A stretch of 64,000 nucleotides of DNA, from the NCBI GenBank assembly GCA_964414345.1, contig CAYPWF010000005.1, forward strand, positions 27,415-91,414, given 5' to 3'. The first letter of the stretch is position 1. Every line of letters begins with the position of its first letter. This document shows positions 23,920-31,914 of this stretch, piece after piece. This stretch comes from Desulfocorpusculum sp964414345 (GTDB taxonomy: Bacteria > Desulfobacterota > Desulfocorpusculales > Desulfocorpusculum). The notes beneath the pieces are model-generated. The model was given only the letters and a program-made list of their open reading frames with translations, was not told the DNA's origin and did not search any database. The translations under genes were made by a program, and so were the position numbers.

Positions 23920-24522
23920 ATGCGTGAGCCTTTTGTTGAGTTTGTGAAAAGAGAACTGGGGCCCCGTACTCTTCTAATAGCCTGCGGCTTGCCGGCCTCC
24001 TGGAAGTCAGAAACCACGGAGGTCATAGAACAGCTAAAGGGCTACAAGAGACTTCGCACGGACATGATCCGCCTAGAGGTACTCAAGGGTGAAGATGTAT
24101 TTGACGAAAAAGTGGCCTCCAATATGGACAAAAGAAAGATGGTCTACGACACCATGTTTCGCATGGCTGAGGAGCTGGCCTCCAAAGGGGAAAGTGTGAT
24201 ATTGGATGCCACCTTTGTGACCCAGGCATTGCGCAAGAGGGCGGCCCAGGTGGCAGACCGGCACAACATGAGCTTTGTGATCCAGCAGACTCAGTGCCCC
24301 CAGGAAGTCTCCTTACGGAGAATCGCCAGGCGCACAAAAGAGAACTATGAATCGAACGCTATAACCGAGCAGGCCTACTTCAACAACGTGAAGAAATTCG
24401 AACCAGTGGATCTAGAGGACATCAAGGCAAGTTACCCGAATTTACGCGTAGTCCACCTGCTGGTGGACACTACTGAAGATCCGCCAGAGGCCTGGTACGT
24501 CATCGGAAAGACAGTTAGGTAA
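23920..24522 (+). CDS. P-loop kinase of AAA_33/COG0645 type with altered Walker A
   Basis: 200 residues. The nucleotide-binding loop reads CGLPASWKSE (residues ~22-31) where the family normally has GLPGSGKST: the K-S pair is kept but two glycines are replaced by Ala and Trp. Walker B-like VILDATF and the lid QCPQEVSLRRIARR follow. Widely encoded as the C-terminal half of a fusion with the APH-like kinase found immediately upstream, 119 bp away. The pair is therefore a split version. Activity with the altered loop is uncertain. Confidence 0.75.
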   Translation: MREPFVEFVKRELGPRTLLIACGLPASWKSETTEVIEQLKGYKRLRTDMIRLEVLKGEDVFDEKVASNMDKRKMVYDTMFRMAEELASKGESVILDATFVTQALRKRAAQVADRHNMSFVIQQTQCPQEVSLRRIARRTKENYESNAITEQAYFNNVKKFEPVDLEDIKASYPNLRVVHLLVDTTEDPPEAWYVIGKTVR

Positions 24523-24536
24523 GGGTTTTGCTGCTC

Positions 24537-24869
24537 CTAGCCCTGGGCCGTTATCCCGAGCCGATCCTCACAGACTCTCATGCGGGCCTTGAGGTCCCCC
24601 ATCTCATTGGCCAAGACCAGGTAATCCCGGTCGAACCTGGCCACAATGGCCCTGATGTTCTCCTTGATTTCGGTAAGTTCCGTCTCCATTCGCCCCAGAC
24701 GCTCCTCCATGCGAGCAAATCTTTGGTCCATCTGGGCAAATCTTTGGTCCATCTGGGCAAATCTTTGGTCCATCTGGGCGAACCTCTGGTCCATCTCCCT
24801 TCTGAGGCCTTTGATCTCTTCCCGAATGTCTATGAGCACTTGCAAGGTGATGTCTTTGATCTCATCCAT
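24537..24869 (-). CDS. Coiled-coil protein built from heptad repeats
   Basis: 110 residues, almost entirely predicted coiled coil. Four near-identical heptads (MDQRFAQ) at about residues 26-53 are flanked by degenerate heptads up to residue ~100. No signal peptide or membrane segment. Proteins of this look are common as hypothetical genes in Deltaproteobacteria and cyanobacteria and are sometimes linked to toxin-antitoxin or restriction loci; nothing nearby supports that here. Convergent with the P-loop kinase, 14 bp apart. Confidence 0.65.
   Translation of the reverse strand: MDEIKDITLQVLIDIREEIKGLRREMDQRFAQMDQRFAQMDQRFAQMDQRFARMEERLGRMETELTEIKENIRAIVARFDRDYLVLANEMGDLKARMRVCEDRLGITAQG
24717..24800. 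repeat. 21-bp tandem repeat inside the coiled-coil gene
   Basis: Three nearly exact copies (24717-24737, 24738-24758, 24759-24779) and a diverged fourth (24780-24800) of a 21-bp unit starting AAATCTTTGGTCC. In-frame: each unit encodes one heptad, so copy-number change lengthens or shortens the coil without frameshift. Confidence 0.85.
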
Positions 24870-24954
24870 TGAAACCCGCCTCCTTGCCTTTTGGGCACAG
24901 AGCGCAGCTGGGCCAAGGGCTTCTTGAGGACCATTCTAACATGGAAACTGCTAG

Positions 24955-25144
24955 ACCGCATTATTCAAGATGAGTTGACAACACAGCCCATCTTCATGAT
25001 AGATCAGGACACACCCCTCCATGCTCAAAAACACCCTGATCTTCTTTTTCATATTTGGAACAGGTTCCAGTCGGCATATCTCAAAGCGCACCGGGGCTTC
25101 TTTGCGCAGCCCCAAAAGTCAAAGGTCTTGGAGTATGATCTGGG
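24955..25144 (-). repeat. MITE-like element, copy D (inverted)
   Basis: 190 bp in the 313-bp gap between the coiled-coil gene and oppF, in reverse orientation. Read on the minus strand it begins near CCCAGATCATACTCC and ends TTGAATAATGCGG, with internal GATCAGGGTGT and TTTGAGCATGG as in copy A. No gene is seen in the gap. Confidence 0.7.
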
Positions 25145-25182
25145 CCAGCTTTTCTCTTTGCGCTCCAGCCAAGGCAGACCCT

Positions 25183-26214
25183 TCATTGCCCTGCCACTTT
25201 CCAGCAGCGCACCAGGTGCCCTTTCATAGGGTAGAATCTGATCTCACCCTGCCTGCAACGCTCCTCCACCAGCCAGCAGCGGGCTTGGAACCTGCAGCCA
25301 GGCGGAGGATCCAAAGCGGTTCCCACCTCTCCTTTTAGCAAAGGTGGTTCTTTGCGCATCTCAGGATCGGGCGCCGGCAGTGCTGCCCAAAGCCCCTTTG
25401 AGTAGGGATGAAAGACGCGGCTTTCCAGTGCCTCTGCAGGGGCGTACTCCATTATTTGCCCCCCATACATTATGGCAACTCGGTGGCTCACATACCTTAC
25501 CAGATGCAGGTCATGGCTGATGAAGAGATAACTGAGGCCCATGTCTCTTTGCAGTTCCAGGAGCAAATTGATGATCTGAGCCTGCACTGAGACATCCAGA
25601 GCAGAAACCGGCTCATCGCACACCAACAAAGAGGGCTCCACTGTGAGAGCCCTTGCAATACATATTCTCTGACGCTGGCCCCCTGAGAACTCATGAGGGT
25701 ATTTTGCCGCTGCCCCCCTGGGAAGCCCAACCCTCTCCAGGAGCTCTCCCACCCTCTTCCTCCTTTCCCATCGGCTTTTGAGTCCCCTTTGCATGAATCC
25801 CTCTTCCAGCATCTGGCCCACGGTCATCCTAGGATTCAAAGAGCCGTAAGGATCCTGGAAAACTATCTGCACTTTGCTTCTAAAAACCTTGAGAGCTTGG
25901 CCTTCAAGTGAGGCCACATCCTGCCCCTCGAACCTGATGACACCTTTGTCCAGCTCCAAGAGCCGCAAGACCAGCCTTCCCAATGTTGACTTTCCGCAGC
26001 CCGACTCTCCCACAAGCCCTAAAATCCCGCTCCTTGGCACATCCAGATCTATCCCGTCCACAGCATGAACCCAGGCAACGGGTCTCTGGAAAAAACCCCG
26101 TCGTATTGGGAACCACTTGTAAAGATCACGCACCTGAAGGATGGAGCCTCCCTGCTGGGAAAAGTCCTCTTTTGCCTGATCCAGAAGTTCCATTGCCCAA
26201 GCCCTGCCTACCAT
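25183..26214 (-). CDS. oppF: Peptide ABC transporter ATP-binding protein (OppF/DppF type)
   Basis: 343 residues. Walker A GLVGESGCGKST, Q-loop VFQDPYGSLNPRMTVG, signature FSGGQRQRICIARAL and Walker B LLVCDEP. The C-terminal oligopeptide-transporter extension with its conserved cysteine region (GCRFQARCWLVEERC) is present and in some members binds an Fe-S cluster. The N-terminal YKWFPIRRGFFQR is typical of OppF. Terminal gene of the opp operon; stop of oppD lies 6 bp upstream. Confidence 0.93.
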   Translation of the reverse strand: MVGRAWAMELLDQAKEDFSQQGGSILQVRDLYKWFPIRRGFFQRPVAWVHAVDGIDLDVPRSGILGLVGESGCGKSTLGRLVLRLLELDKGVIRFEGQDVASLEGQALKVFRSKVQIVFQDPYGSLNPRMTVGQMLEEGFMQRGLKSRWERRKRVGELLERVGLPRGAAAKYPHEFSGGQRQRICIARALTVEPSLLVCDEPVSALDVSVQAQIINLLLELQRDMGLSYLFISHDLHLVRYVSHRVAIMYGGQIMEYAPAEALESRVFHPYSKGLWAALPAPDPEMRKEPPLLKGEVGTALDPPPGCRFQARCWLVEERCRQGEIRFYPMKGHLVRCWKVAGQ

Positions 26215-26220
26215 GTTGCC

Positions 26221-27279
26221 TTACCAGCTTCCATGAACCACAGGACATCTGGCTTTATGGTTTTGCGCGAAGTGGCACATCTCTGGAAGCTCCTCCCTGC
26301 AACGTTTGATGGCCAAGGCACACCTGGGGTGGAAAGGGCATCCTCGGGGCCTCTTTGCCGGATCCGGCACACTGCCGGGGATTGCCGGCAGAAGCTCACC
26401 CTTCTTGGCCCTGGCTGGGAGCGATGCCATGAGGCCCCGTGTATAGGGATGGGCCGGCGCCTTGAAGATCTCACCTACGCTTGATTCCTCCAGCACCATT
26501 CCCGAATACATCACCACGGCCCTGTGAGCTATCTGGGCCACCACGGCCAAATCGTGGGTGATGTATAACAAGGCCATGGAGCGCGTCTCCAGAAGCTCCT
26601 TGAAAAGCCTCAGGATCTGAGCCTGGATGGTCACATCCAGGGCTGTTGTAGGCTCATCGGCTATGAGCAGCTTTGGCTGACAAGCCAGAGCCATGGCTAT
26701 CACGACCCTTTGCCTCTGGCCTCCGCTCAATTGATGGGGATAGTCCTGAGCCCTCCTGTCCGGATCCGGCATTCCCACGGCCCTCAGAAGCTCCATAACT
26801 CTCTGGGCCGCTTTCTGGCCCGAAATCCCCTCGTGCACAGCCAGCACCTCTTGGATCTGGTGACCCACCGTAAAGACCGGGTTGAGGGAAGTCATGGGTT
26901 CCTGAAATATCATGGATATTTCTTTGCCCCTTATGCGCTGGAGCTCCCGCTCCCCCAGTTCCAAGAGCTCCTGACCCATGAATCGTATGCTGCCGCCCTC
27001 CACCTTGGCCGGCGGCGAGGGCAAAAGCCCCATCACACTCAAAGCGGTGAGGGTCTTGCCGCAACCTGACTCCCCTACCAGGGAGACAACCTCCCCGTTT
27101 CCGAGCCGGAGGTCCACCCCGGCTAGAGCCAGCACAGGCTCCTCACCATCTTCCCCCTGGAAAGAGACCTTGAGATCTCTGATTTCCAGAAGAGGCTGCT
27201 TTGAATCTGAGAATTCCCCCGGTTCACCCATGGAGTCTCCCGCCCAAGCCGAGCCAGCCTTTGGGGACCGATCAGCCAT
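26221..27279 (-). CDS. oppD: Peptide ABC transporter ATP-binding protein (OppD/DppD type)
   Basis: 352 residues. Walker A SLVGESGCGKTLTALS, Q-loop IFQEPMTSLNPVFTVG, signature LSGGQRQRVVIAMALA and Walker B LLIADEPTTALDVT. The C-terminal region has GCPFHPRCALAIKRC, the four-cysteine-type element of Opp/Dpp ATPases. It pairs with OppF to power the two permeases. The first ~25 residues are a non-conserved extension; a start at the second Met (residue 17) is possible. Confidence 0.93.
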   Translation of the reverse strand: MADRSPKAGSAWAGDSMGEPGEFSDSKQPLLEIRDLKVSFQGEDGEEPVLALAGVDLRLGNGEVVSLVGESGCGKTLTALSVMGLLPSPPAKVEGGSIRFMGQELLELGERELQRIRGKEISMIFQEPMTSLNPVFTVGHQIQEVLAVHEGISGQKAAQRVMELLRAVGMPDPDRRAQDYPHQLSGGQRQRVVIAMALACQPKLLIADEPTTALDVTIQAQILRLFKELLETRSMALLYITHDLAVVAQIAHRAVVMYSGMVLEESSVGEIFKAPAHPYTRGLMASLPARAKKGELLPAIPGSVPDPAKRPRGCPFHPRCALAIKRCREELPEMCHFAQNHKARCPVVHGSW

Positions 27280-27282
27280 TTG

Positions 27283-28413
27283 TTAGGCCTTTCTCTGCCT
27301 CAACCTGGGATTCAAGGCTTCTCTCAGTCCCTCTCCGAAGAGGTTGAAGGCCAGCACCACCAGGAGCACTGCACATCCAGGAATAAGGGTCAGCCACGGG
27401 GCGTCGAACAGGAACCTTTTCCCGTCCGAAAGGATGTTCCCCCAGGTGGCATGGGGGGGCGGCACCCCAAAGCCCAAAAAACTCAAACCCGCCTCGGTTA
27501 AGATCGCCCCTGCTATGCCCAGGGTTGCCGAAACCAGCACAGGAGCTATTCCATTGGGCACCAGATGGCGGAAGATGATCCTTGCGTCCGATAGGCCTAA
27601 GGCCTTTGCTGCGGCCACAAAGTCCTGCTCCCTCAAAGCCAGGAATTCAGCCCTCACGAACCTGGCCGTGCCCATCCAGCTTGTAAGACCTATTACCGCC
27701 ATGATGTTGTAGATGCTGGCCGGCAACAGGGCCACCACGGTCAGGATCAAAAAAAAGCTGGGAAAGCAAAGCATCACGTCCACAAGCCTCATTATGAGTG
27801 TGTCTACGGAAATGCAAGGCAGTGTCAGAGCACGGGCCAAGACTCCCTTTTTCCCTCCCGCCAGCCTGGCCCCCCAAAACAGCAAAACTGATGTAAGACC
27901 AAACGCCAGGCCCAGTCCATAGGCCCCTTTCCAGAGGGCCCCAAAAGCCCCAGCAAACCCCAGGCATCCCCCTAGAGAGCTCAAACCCAAGGCCTTTGGT
28001 CCGTAGTAACCGGCCAGACCTCCCAAGAAAATTCCGATTCCCACGGCTATTCCCACGGCCACAAATCCCACTGTCAGTGAAACCCATGCCCCCTGCATCA
28101 TTCGCGAGAACACATCCCTGCCCAGGTCATCCGTGCCTAGAATATAGATTCCCAAAGGGGGAAGCTCGTGAGGTTTGAGAAGCTCCACCCTGGCCTTGGA
28201 AAGAGGAGGACGCAGCTTCTCGGGCAGCCGCACCAGGGAGGGGTCAAGCACGGGTCGCTCCCCAGTGGTGAGGCCTACCCCCAAGACAGCCACGCCTAAA
28301 AAAAGCAGGAATACCAAAAGACCGGCAACGGCCATCTTACGCCTTCGAAACTGCTTCCAGAAATCACTCCACAGGGATTCTGCCTGCTCCTTCTCCTGTT
28401 CCCCTACGTCCAC
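27283..28413 (-). CDS. oppC: Peptide ABC transporter permease (OppC/DppC type)
   Basis: 376 residues, GTG start at 28413. Standard OppC_N start (FRRRKMAVAGLLVFLLFL), LGTDDLGRDVFSRMMQGAWVSL, and the EAA coupling loop EFLALREQDFVAAAKALGL. Unusual: after GGLAGYYG (residue ~140) there is a ~60-residue glycine-rich, strongly hydrophobic insertion before SVDTLIMRLVDVMLCFP, where usual OppC proteins continue directly. The insertion could add two membrane helices, making the protein ~70 residues longer than typical. Confidence 0.92.
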   Translation of the reverse strand: MDVGEQEKEQAESLWSDFWKQFRRRKMAVAGLLVFLLFLGVAVLGVGLTTGERPVLDPSLVRLPEKLRPPLSKARVELLKPHELPPLGIYILGTDDLGRDVFSRMMQGAWVSLTVGFVAVGIAVGIGIFLGGLAGYYGPKALGLSSLGGCLGFAGAFGALWKGAYGLGLAFGLTSVLLFWGARLAGGKKGVLARALTLPCISVDTLIMRLVDVMLCFPSFFLILTVVALLPASIYNIMAVIGLTSWMGTARFVRAEFLALREQDFVAAAKALGLSDARIIFRHLVPNGIAPVLVSATLGIAGAILTEAGLSFLGFGVPPPHATWGNILSDGKRFLFDAPWLTLIPGCAVLLVVLAFNLFGEGLREALNPRLRQRKA

Positions 28414-28441
28414 AGCCAGTCCCTCATGATTTTGTAGTCTT

Positions 28442-29401
28442 TCACAGCCTTATCCTAGGATCCACCAACATGTACAGGACGTCCGAAACCAAGGTACCCA
28501 ACAAAACAAGCACTGCCGAGATAAAGTTGAGAGTAAGTATCACGGGGTAATCCCTGGCCAAAATGGCCTCGTAGGCCATTCTACCCATGCCGGGCCAGGA
28601 GAAAATGGACTCTATGATGACCGAACCCCCTATAAGGCCTGGGATCATAAGCCCGAACATGGTCACAAAGGGCAAAAGTGCGTTTCTTAAAGCATGCTTG
28701 TAATGCACCATGTCTGAGGGAAGTCCCTTGGCTTTGGCTGTGCGCACATAATCTTGGGACTCCACCTCCAGCATCTGGCCTCTCACATACCTGGAAAGCT
28801 CTGCAATCCCCACAGTGGCCCCCAGCACCGAGGGTATGACCAGGTGCCAAAGCCGGTCCATCCATCTGGCCAGGCCCTTTGTCTCTCCCAATCCGAAGGT
28901 TTCCATACCTATGACAGGAACCTGCAAAAGACTCACCACCCCGATGATAAGCAGGTAAGCGAAGAAAAAACCCGGGATGGAAATCAGGAAATAGGCCACG
29001 AAAGTCATCGTCCTGTCGAACCGCCCTCCCCTTCTCACAGCAGCAGTTATTCCCAAGGGAAAGGAGATGGTCCAGGTCAAAAGAGAGCCCACCAGAAAAA
29101 GAGGCAGGCTGTTGAGGAATCTCTCCCAGATCTTTCCCAGCACAGGTTGGTGATCTTTCCAAGATACCGTGTTTCCTCCCAGGAGATCCTGATAAAAAAG
29201 AAGGTATTGCACATGGAGGGGCTGGTCCAGGTGGAAGGCTTTGCGGAACCTCTCTACCATCTCGGGTGTAAACTTGGGGTTTAGGGGATCCACCTGACTT
29301 GGCTCACCAGGAGCCATGTGCACCACTGCAAAGGAAATCACCGAGACGAAAAAGAGAGTCACTATCTTCTGTAGAAAGCTCCTAGCAAGAAACGAGATCA
29401 T
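28442..29401 (-). CDS. oppB: Peptide ABC transporter permease (OppB/DppB type)
   Basis: 319 residues. Six hydrophobic helices; N-terminal VTLFFVSVISFAVVHMAPGEP and the EAA loop QDYVRTAKAKGLPSDMVHYKHALRNALLP. Ends in VSDVLYMLVDPRIRL, the common OppB terminus. Partner of OppC. Preceded by a 216-bp repeat-rich spacer after oppA. Confidence 0.94.
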   Translation of the reverse strand: MISFLARSFLQKIVTLFFVSVISFAVVHMAPGEPSQVDPLNPKFTPEMVERFRKAFHLDQPLHVQYLLFYQDLLGGNTVSWKDHQPVLGKIWERFLNSLPLFLVGSLLTWTISFPLGITAAVRRGGRFDRTMTFVAYFLISIPGFFFAYLLIIGVVSLLQVPVIGMETFGLGETKGLARWMDRLWHLVIPSVLGATVGIAELSRYVRGQMLEVESQDYVRTAKAKGLPSDMVHYKHALRNALLPFVTMFGLMIPGLIGGSVIIESIFSWPGMGRMAYEAILARDYPVILTLNFISAVLVLLGTLVSDVLYMLVDPRIRL

Positions 29402-29445
29402 GGGCCTATCCTGCCTCCCTCATCCTTCCTCCCCTTCTCCCTGCC

Positions 29446-29560
29446 CTTTCACCCTTCACCCTTCACTCTTCATTCTTCACTCTTAATTCTTCATTCTTCA
29501 CTCTTAATTCTTCATTCTTCACTCTCACTCTTCACTCTTCATTCTTCATTCTTCATTTCT
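29446..29560. repeat. Polypyrimidine/polypurine simple-sequence array between oppA and oppB
   Basis: About 115 bp made of 7-bp units such as CTTCATT and CTTCACT, with a higher-order 21-bp period (TTCATTCTTCACTCTTAA... repeated). The minus (transcribed) strand is nearly pure purine. The flanks (29410-29445, 29560-29615) are also C/T-rich. No open frame. In mRNA this would lie between the binding protein and permease cistrons. Confidence 0.85.
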
Positions 29561-29617
29561 CCCCCTCTCCCCTTCCCCGCGTCTCCGCCTCTCCGAGTCT
29601 CCCCCTCCCCCTCCTTC

Positions 29618-31702
29618 TCATTCCTTATCAAACACCGGGGCCTGCGGGAGTTTCACCCATTTGTTGAAGTGAAAAGCGTAATTGCCTGTCCGGGTGGGCG
29701 TAATCCTCTTGTAAACAGGATTCCCTTCAGGGTCCTTATCCATTATGACTATTCTCCTGTCCAGAACCGCCGTCCAACGGGTAACGTACAGGAAGGTGTA
29801 GGGCTGCTGTGCTGCTATGATCTCGTGAAGGCGTCTGCAGAGCCTTACCTGTTCTTCATGCCTGTATTCCTGTCTTATCCTCACTATGAGCTCATCCGCC
29901 TCTGGGTCCTGAAAGCCCACAAAGTTCAGCTGGTGGGGACCAGTCTGGCTGGAATGCCATATCTGGTAAAGGTCCGGATCAATTCCCATGGACCAGCCCA
30001 ACACAACCGCATCAAAATCCCTCTTGTTTATGCGCTCGTTGATGAAAACAGCCCACTCCACCATGTCGGTGCGCACCTCTATACCCAACTGCCGCCAGGA
30101 GTCTTGGGCTATGGCCAGGATGGCTTTGCGAAGCTCATTCCCGCTATTGGTGATGAGGGTAAAGCGCATGGGCTGACCGTTTTTGGAAAGCCGGCCTGAG
30201 CCGTCCTTGCGCCAGCCCGCTTCTTCCAAGAGCCGCAGTGCCCCCTCTGGGTCATAAGCAAGAGCTGGAATCCCGGGGTCGTAGTAATCGGTTTGTTTTG
30301 GAAAGGGGCCAGTGATCCTCTCTGCCTGGCCGTGAAGCACGTAATCCAGGATCTTTTCCACGTCTATTGCCATGCCCAGGGCTTTCCTGACCCGCACATC
30401 GTTGAAGGGCTCTCTTCTTAGGTTGTAGCCGATGTAGGTGTACCCGAAGGAGATGCCCGAGAAGGCCTGGAACCTGGGGTCATGCTGTAGCCTCTCCACC
30501 TGGTGAGGCTGCACCGCATAGGAGTCCAAGGTGCCTGCATAGAACTCCATTTCCTGGGTGACAAGGTCAGGCACAACCCTGAATATGTATTCCTGGTAAT
30601 TGGGGGGACCCTCCCAGTAATGCTCGAAGCGGGCAAGGCTTACAAACTGGTCGGTCTTCCATTCTTTGAACTTGAACGGCCCGCAGCCTACCGGATTTCT
30701 GTTGAAATTGCTTTGTCTTATTCCGAAGTTGGATGGATCCATGGATCTTTTTTGAGCCTCTTTTCTCAAAGCCTCCTTGTTAAGAAGGTGCTGGGGCAGG
30801 ATCCCCATGCTCCATGTACCTAAGGCCGGGGAGTAAAGCCTTTTATACACGACCCTCACGGTTCTCTCGTCCGGGGTCTCCACTCTCAGGACCGGTTCGA
30901 AGTCAGAGATCCTAGGTGAGAGGTTGGCTGGATCCATTATGGCCTGATAAGTAAATTGCACATCCTTGGAAGTTACAGGCACTCCATCATGAAAGAGCAC
31001 CCCTTCTCTCATGTGGAAAACTATCACTGGGTTGTGCTCCACAGCTGGAAGAATCTCCCTGGCTATGTGAACCTGCGCCCCCGGATCCACCTCTTGCGGG
31101 AAAAGGCAATAATTCTCTGGCTTGAAGGAGTCGAAGTAGCCTTCCCCCAGAAGGGGCTCCAGCTTTAGAAAAAAATCCTGGTCCACCTCCTTGAGAGTGA
31201 TCTTCACGAGGGGAGGCGCCTGGACCTGCACCTGTGCGGCCCGCGATTCCGGCTGGCCCGGCACCTTCACAGAGAGAAAGCGGGGTGGCTCTGCAATTAG
31301 CTCCACCCCGCTCACCTGAGGCCATCGGCCGAGCTCCTGCCTCAGCCAAGCCAGGATTTCTTCCTCTGAACCGCCTTGCATCCCAAGGGGAGGCTTGTAA
31401 AGCCTGAAGTAGGCTTCTTCGCTGATTTCCCAGTGGCTTGCCACACGTCCCCTGAATCTCAAATCCTCGTCCCTGTCCAAAAGCCCCTCAAAGATCAGGC
31501 CGGCCAGTTCCACGCTGGAGCTGTCTGCTGCCAGAATCGGATTCAGGAGGCTTGCATCCCCTATGGAGCCCGTGATGTACTGGGTAAGTCTTCTGGGATT
31601 CCCCCTTGTCTGCTCCTCGTAAGTGGGCACCCATAGCAGGGACTGAAGCAGCATCCCCACAACCAGCAAAGGTGTCACCATCAGGATTTTTTTTACAAGC
31701 AT
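29618..31702 (-). CDS. oppA: Extracellular peptide/solute-binding protein, family 5 (OppA type)
   Basis: 694 residues. N-terminal hydrophobic segment MVTPLLVVGMLLQSLLW serves as signal or anchor. SBP_bac_5 features: LIFEGLLDRDEDLRFRGRVA, VIFHMREGVLFHDGVPVTSKD, NPVGCGPFKFKEW, RVRKALGMAIDVEKIL. Longer than usual (~520-550) because about 145 residues (~88-235) containing repeated proline and basic segments are inserted before the HDG motif. First gene of the operon. Its ATG lies 6 bp from the end of MITE-like copy C, and no clear ribosome site is visible. Confidence 0.9.
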   Translation of the reverse strand: MLVKKILMVTPLLVVGMLLQSLLWVPTYEEQTRGNPRRLTQYITGSIGDASLLNPILAADSSSVELAGLIFEGLLDRDEDLRFRGRVASHWEISEEAYFRLYKPPLGMQGGSEEEILAWLRQELGRWPQVSGVELIAEPPRFLSVKVPGQPESRAAQVQVQAPPLVKITLKEVDQDFFLKLEPLLGEGYFDSFKPENYCLFPQEVDPGAQVHIAREILPAVEHNPVIVFHMREGVLFHDGVPVTSKDVQFTYQAIMDPANLSPRISDFEPVLRVETPDERTVRVVYKRLYSPALGTWSMGILPQHLLNKEALRKEAQKRSMDPSNFGIRQSNFNRNPVGCGPFKFKEWKTDQFVSLARFEHYWEGPPNYQEYIFRVVPDLVTQEMEFYAGTLDSYAVQPHQVERLQHDPRFQAFSGISFGYTYIGYNLRREPFNDVRVRKALGMAIDVEKILDYVLHGQAERITGPFPKQTDYYDPGIPALAYDPEGALRLLEEAGWRKDGSGRLSKNGQPMRFTLITNSGNELRKAILAIAQDSWRQLGIEVRTDMVEWAVFINERINKRDFDAVVLGWSMGIDPDLYQIWHSSQTGPHQLNFVGFQDPEADELIVRIRQEYRHEEQVRLCRRLHEIIAAQQPYTFLYVTRWTAVLDRRIVIMDKDPEGNPVYKRITPTRTGNYAFHFNKWVKLPQAPVFDKE

Positions 31703-31707
31703 CGCTT

Positions 31708-31900
31708 AGCCCGGATTATTCTCGAGGACCGGGGGTATTTGGGGCTGAGCCCAAATCCCACGTTGCTGTTTGCTCTGTTCAGGTTTCAATCAGGGCCGGA
31801 CCCGCAACAAAGAAATGCGGTGTTCTTGACCGTGATTCAGTTCACATCTAGACATAATGGTGTCAGCCAGCATTATCCACCCCTGGGTGAAAAACGCGAG
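31708..31900 (+). repeat. MITE-like element, copy C
   Basis: About 193 bp filling the 212-bp gap between gap2 and oppA. Left end CCCGGATTATTCTCG (31710-) matches copy B exactly over the first 14 bases; the interior is more diverged but keeps CAGGGCC and the end GTGAAAAACGCG. The left end abuts the oppA start codon, so oppA expression must read out of or through the element. Confidence 0.65.
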
Positions 31901-31914
31901 GCAAGTGATGAGTT

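Noticed and set aside
29446..29560. CRISPR-like repeats
   Set aside because: The units are 7-21 bp without unique spacers and are simple C/T-rich sequence; no cas genes.
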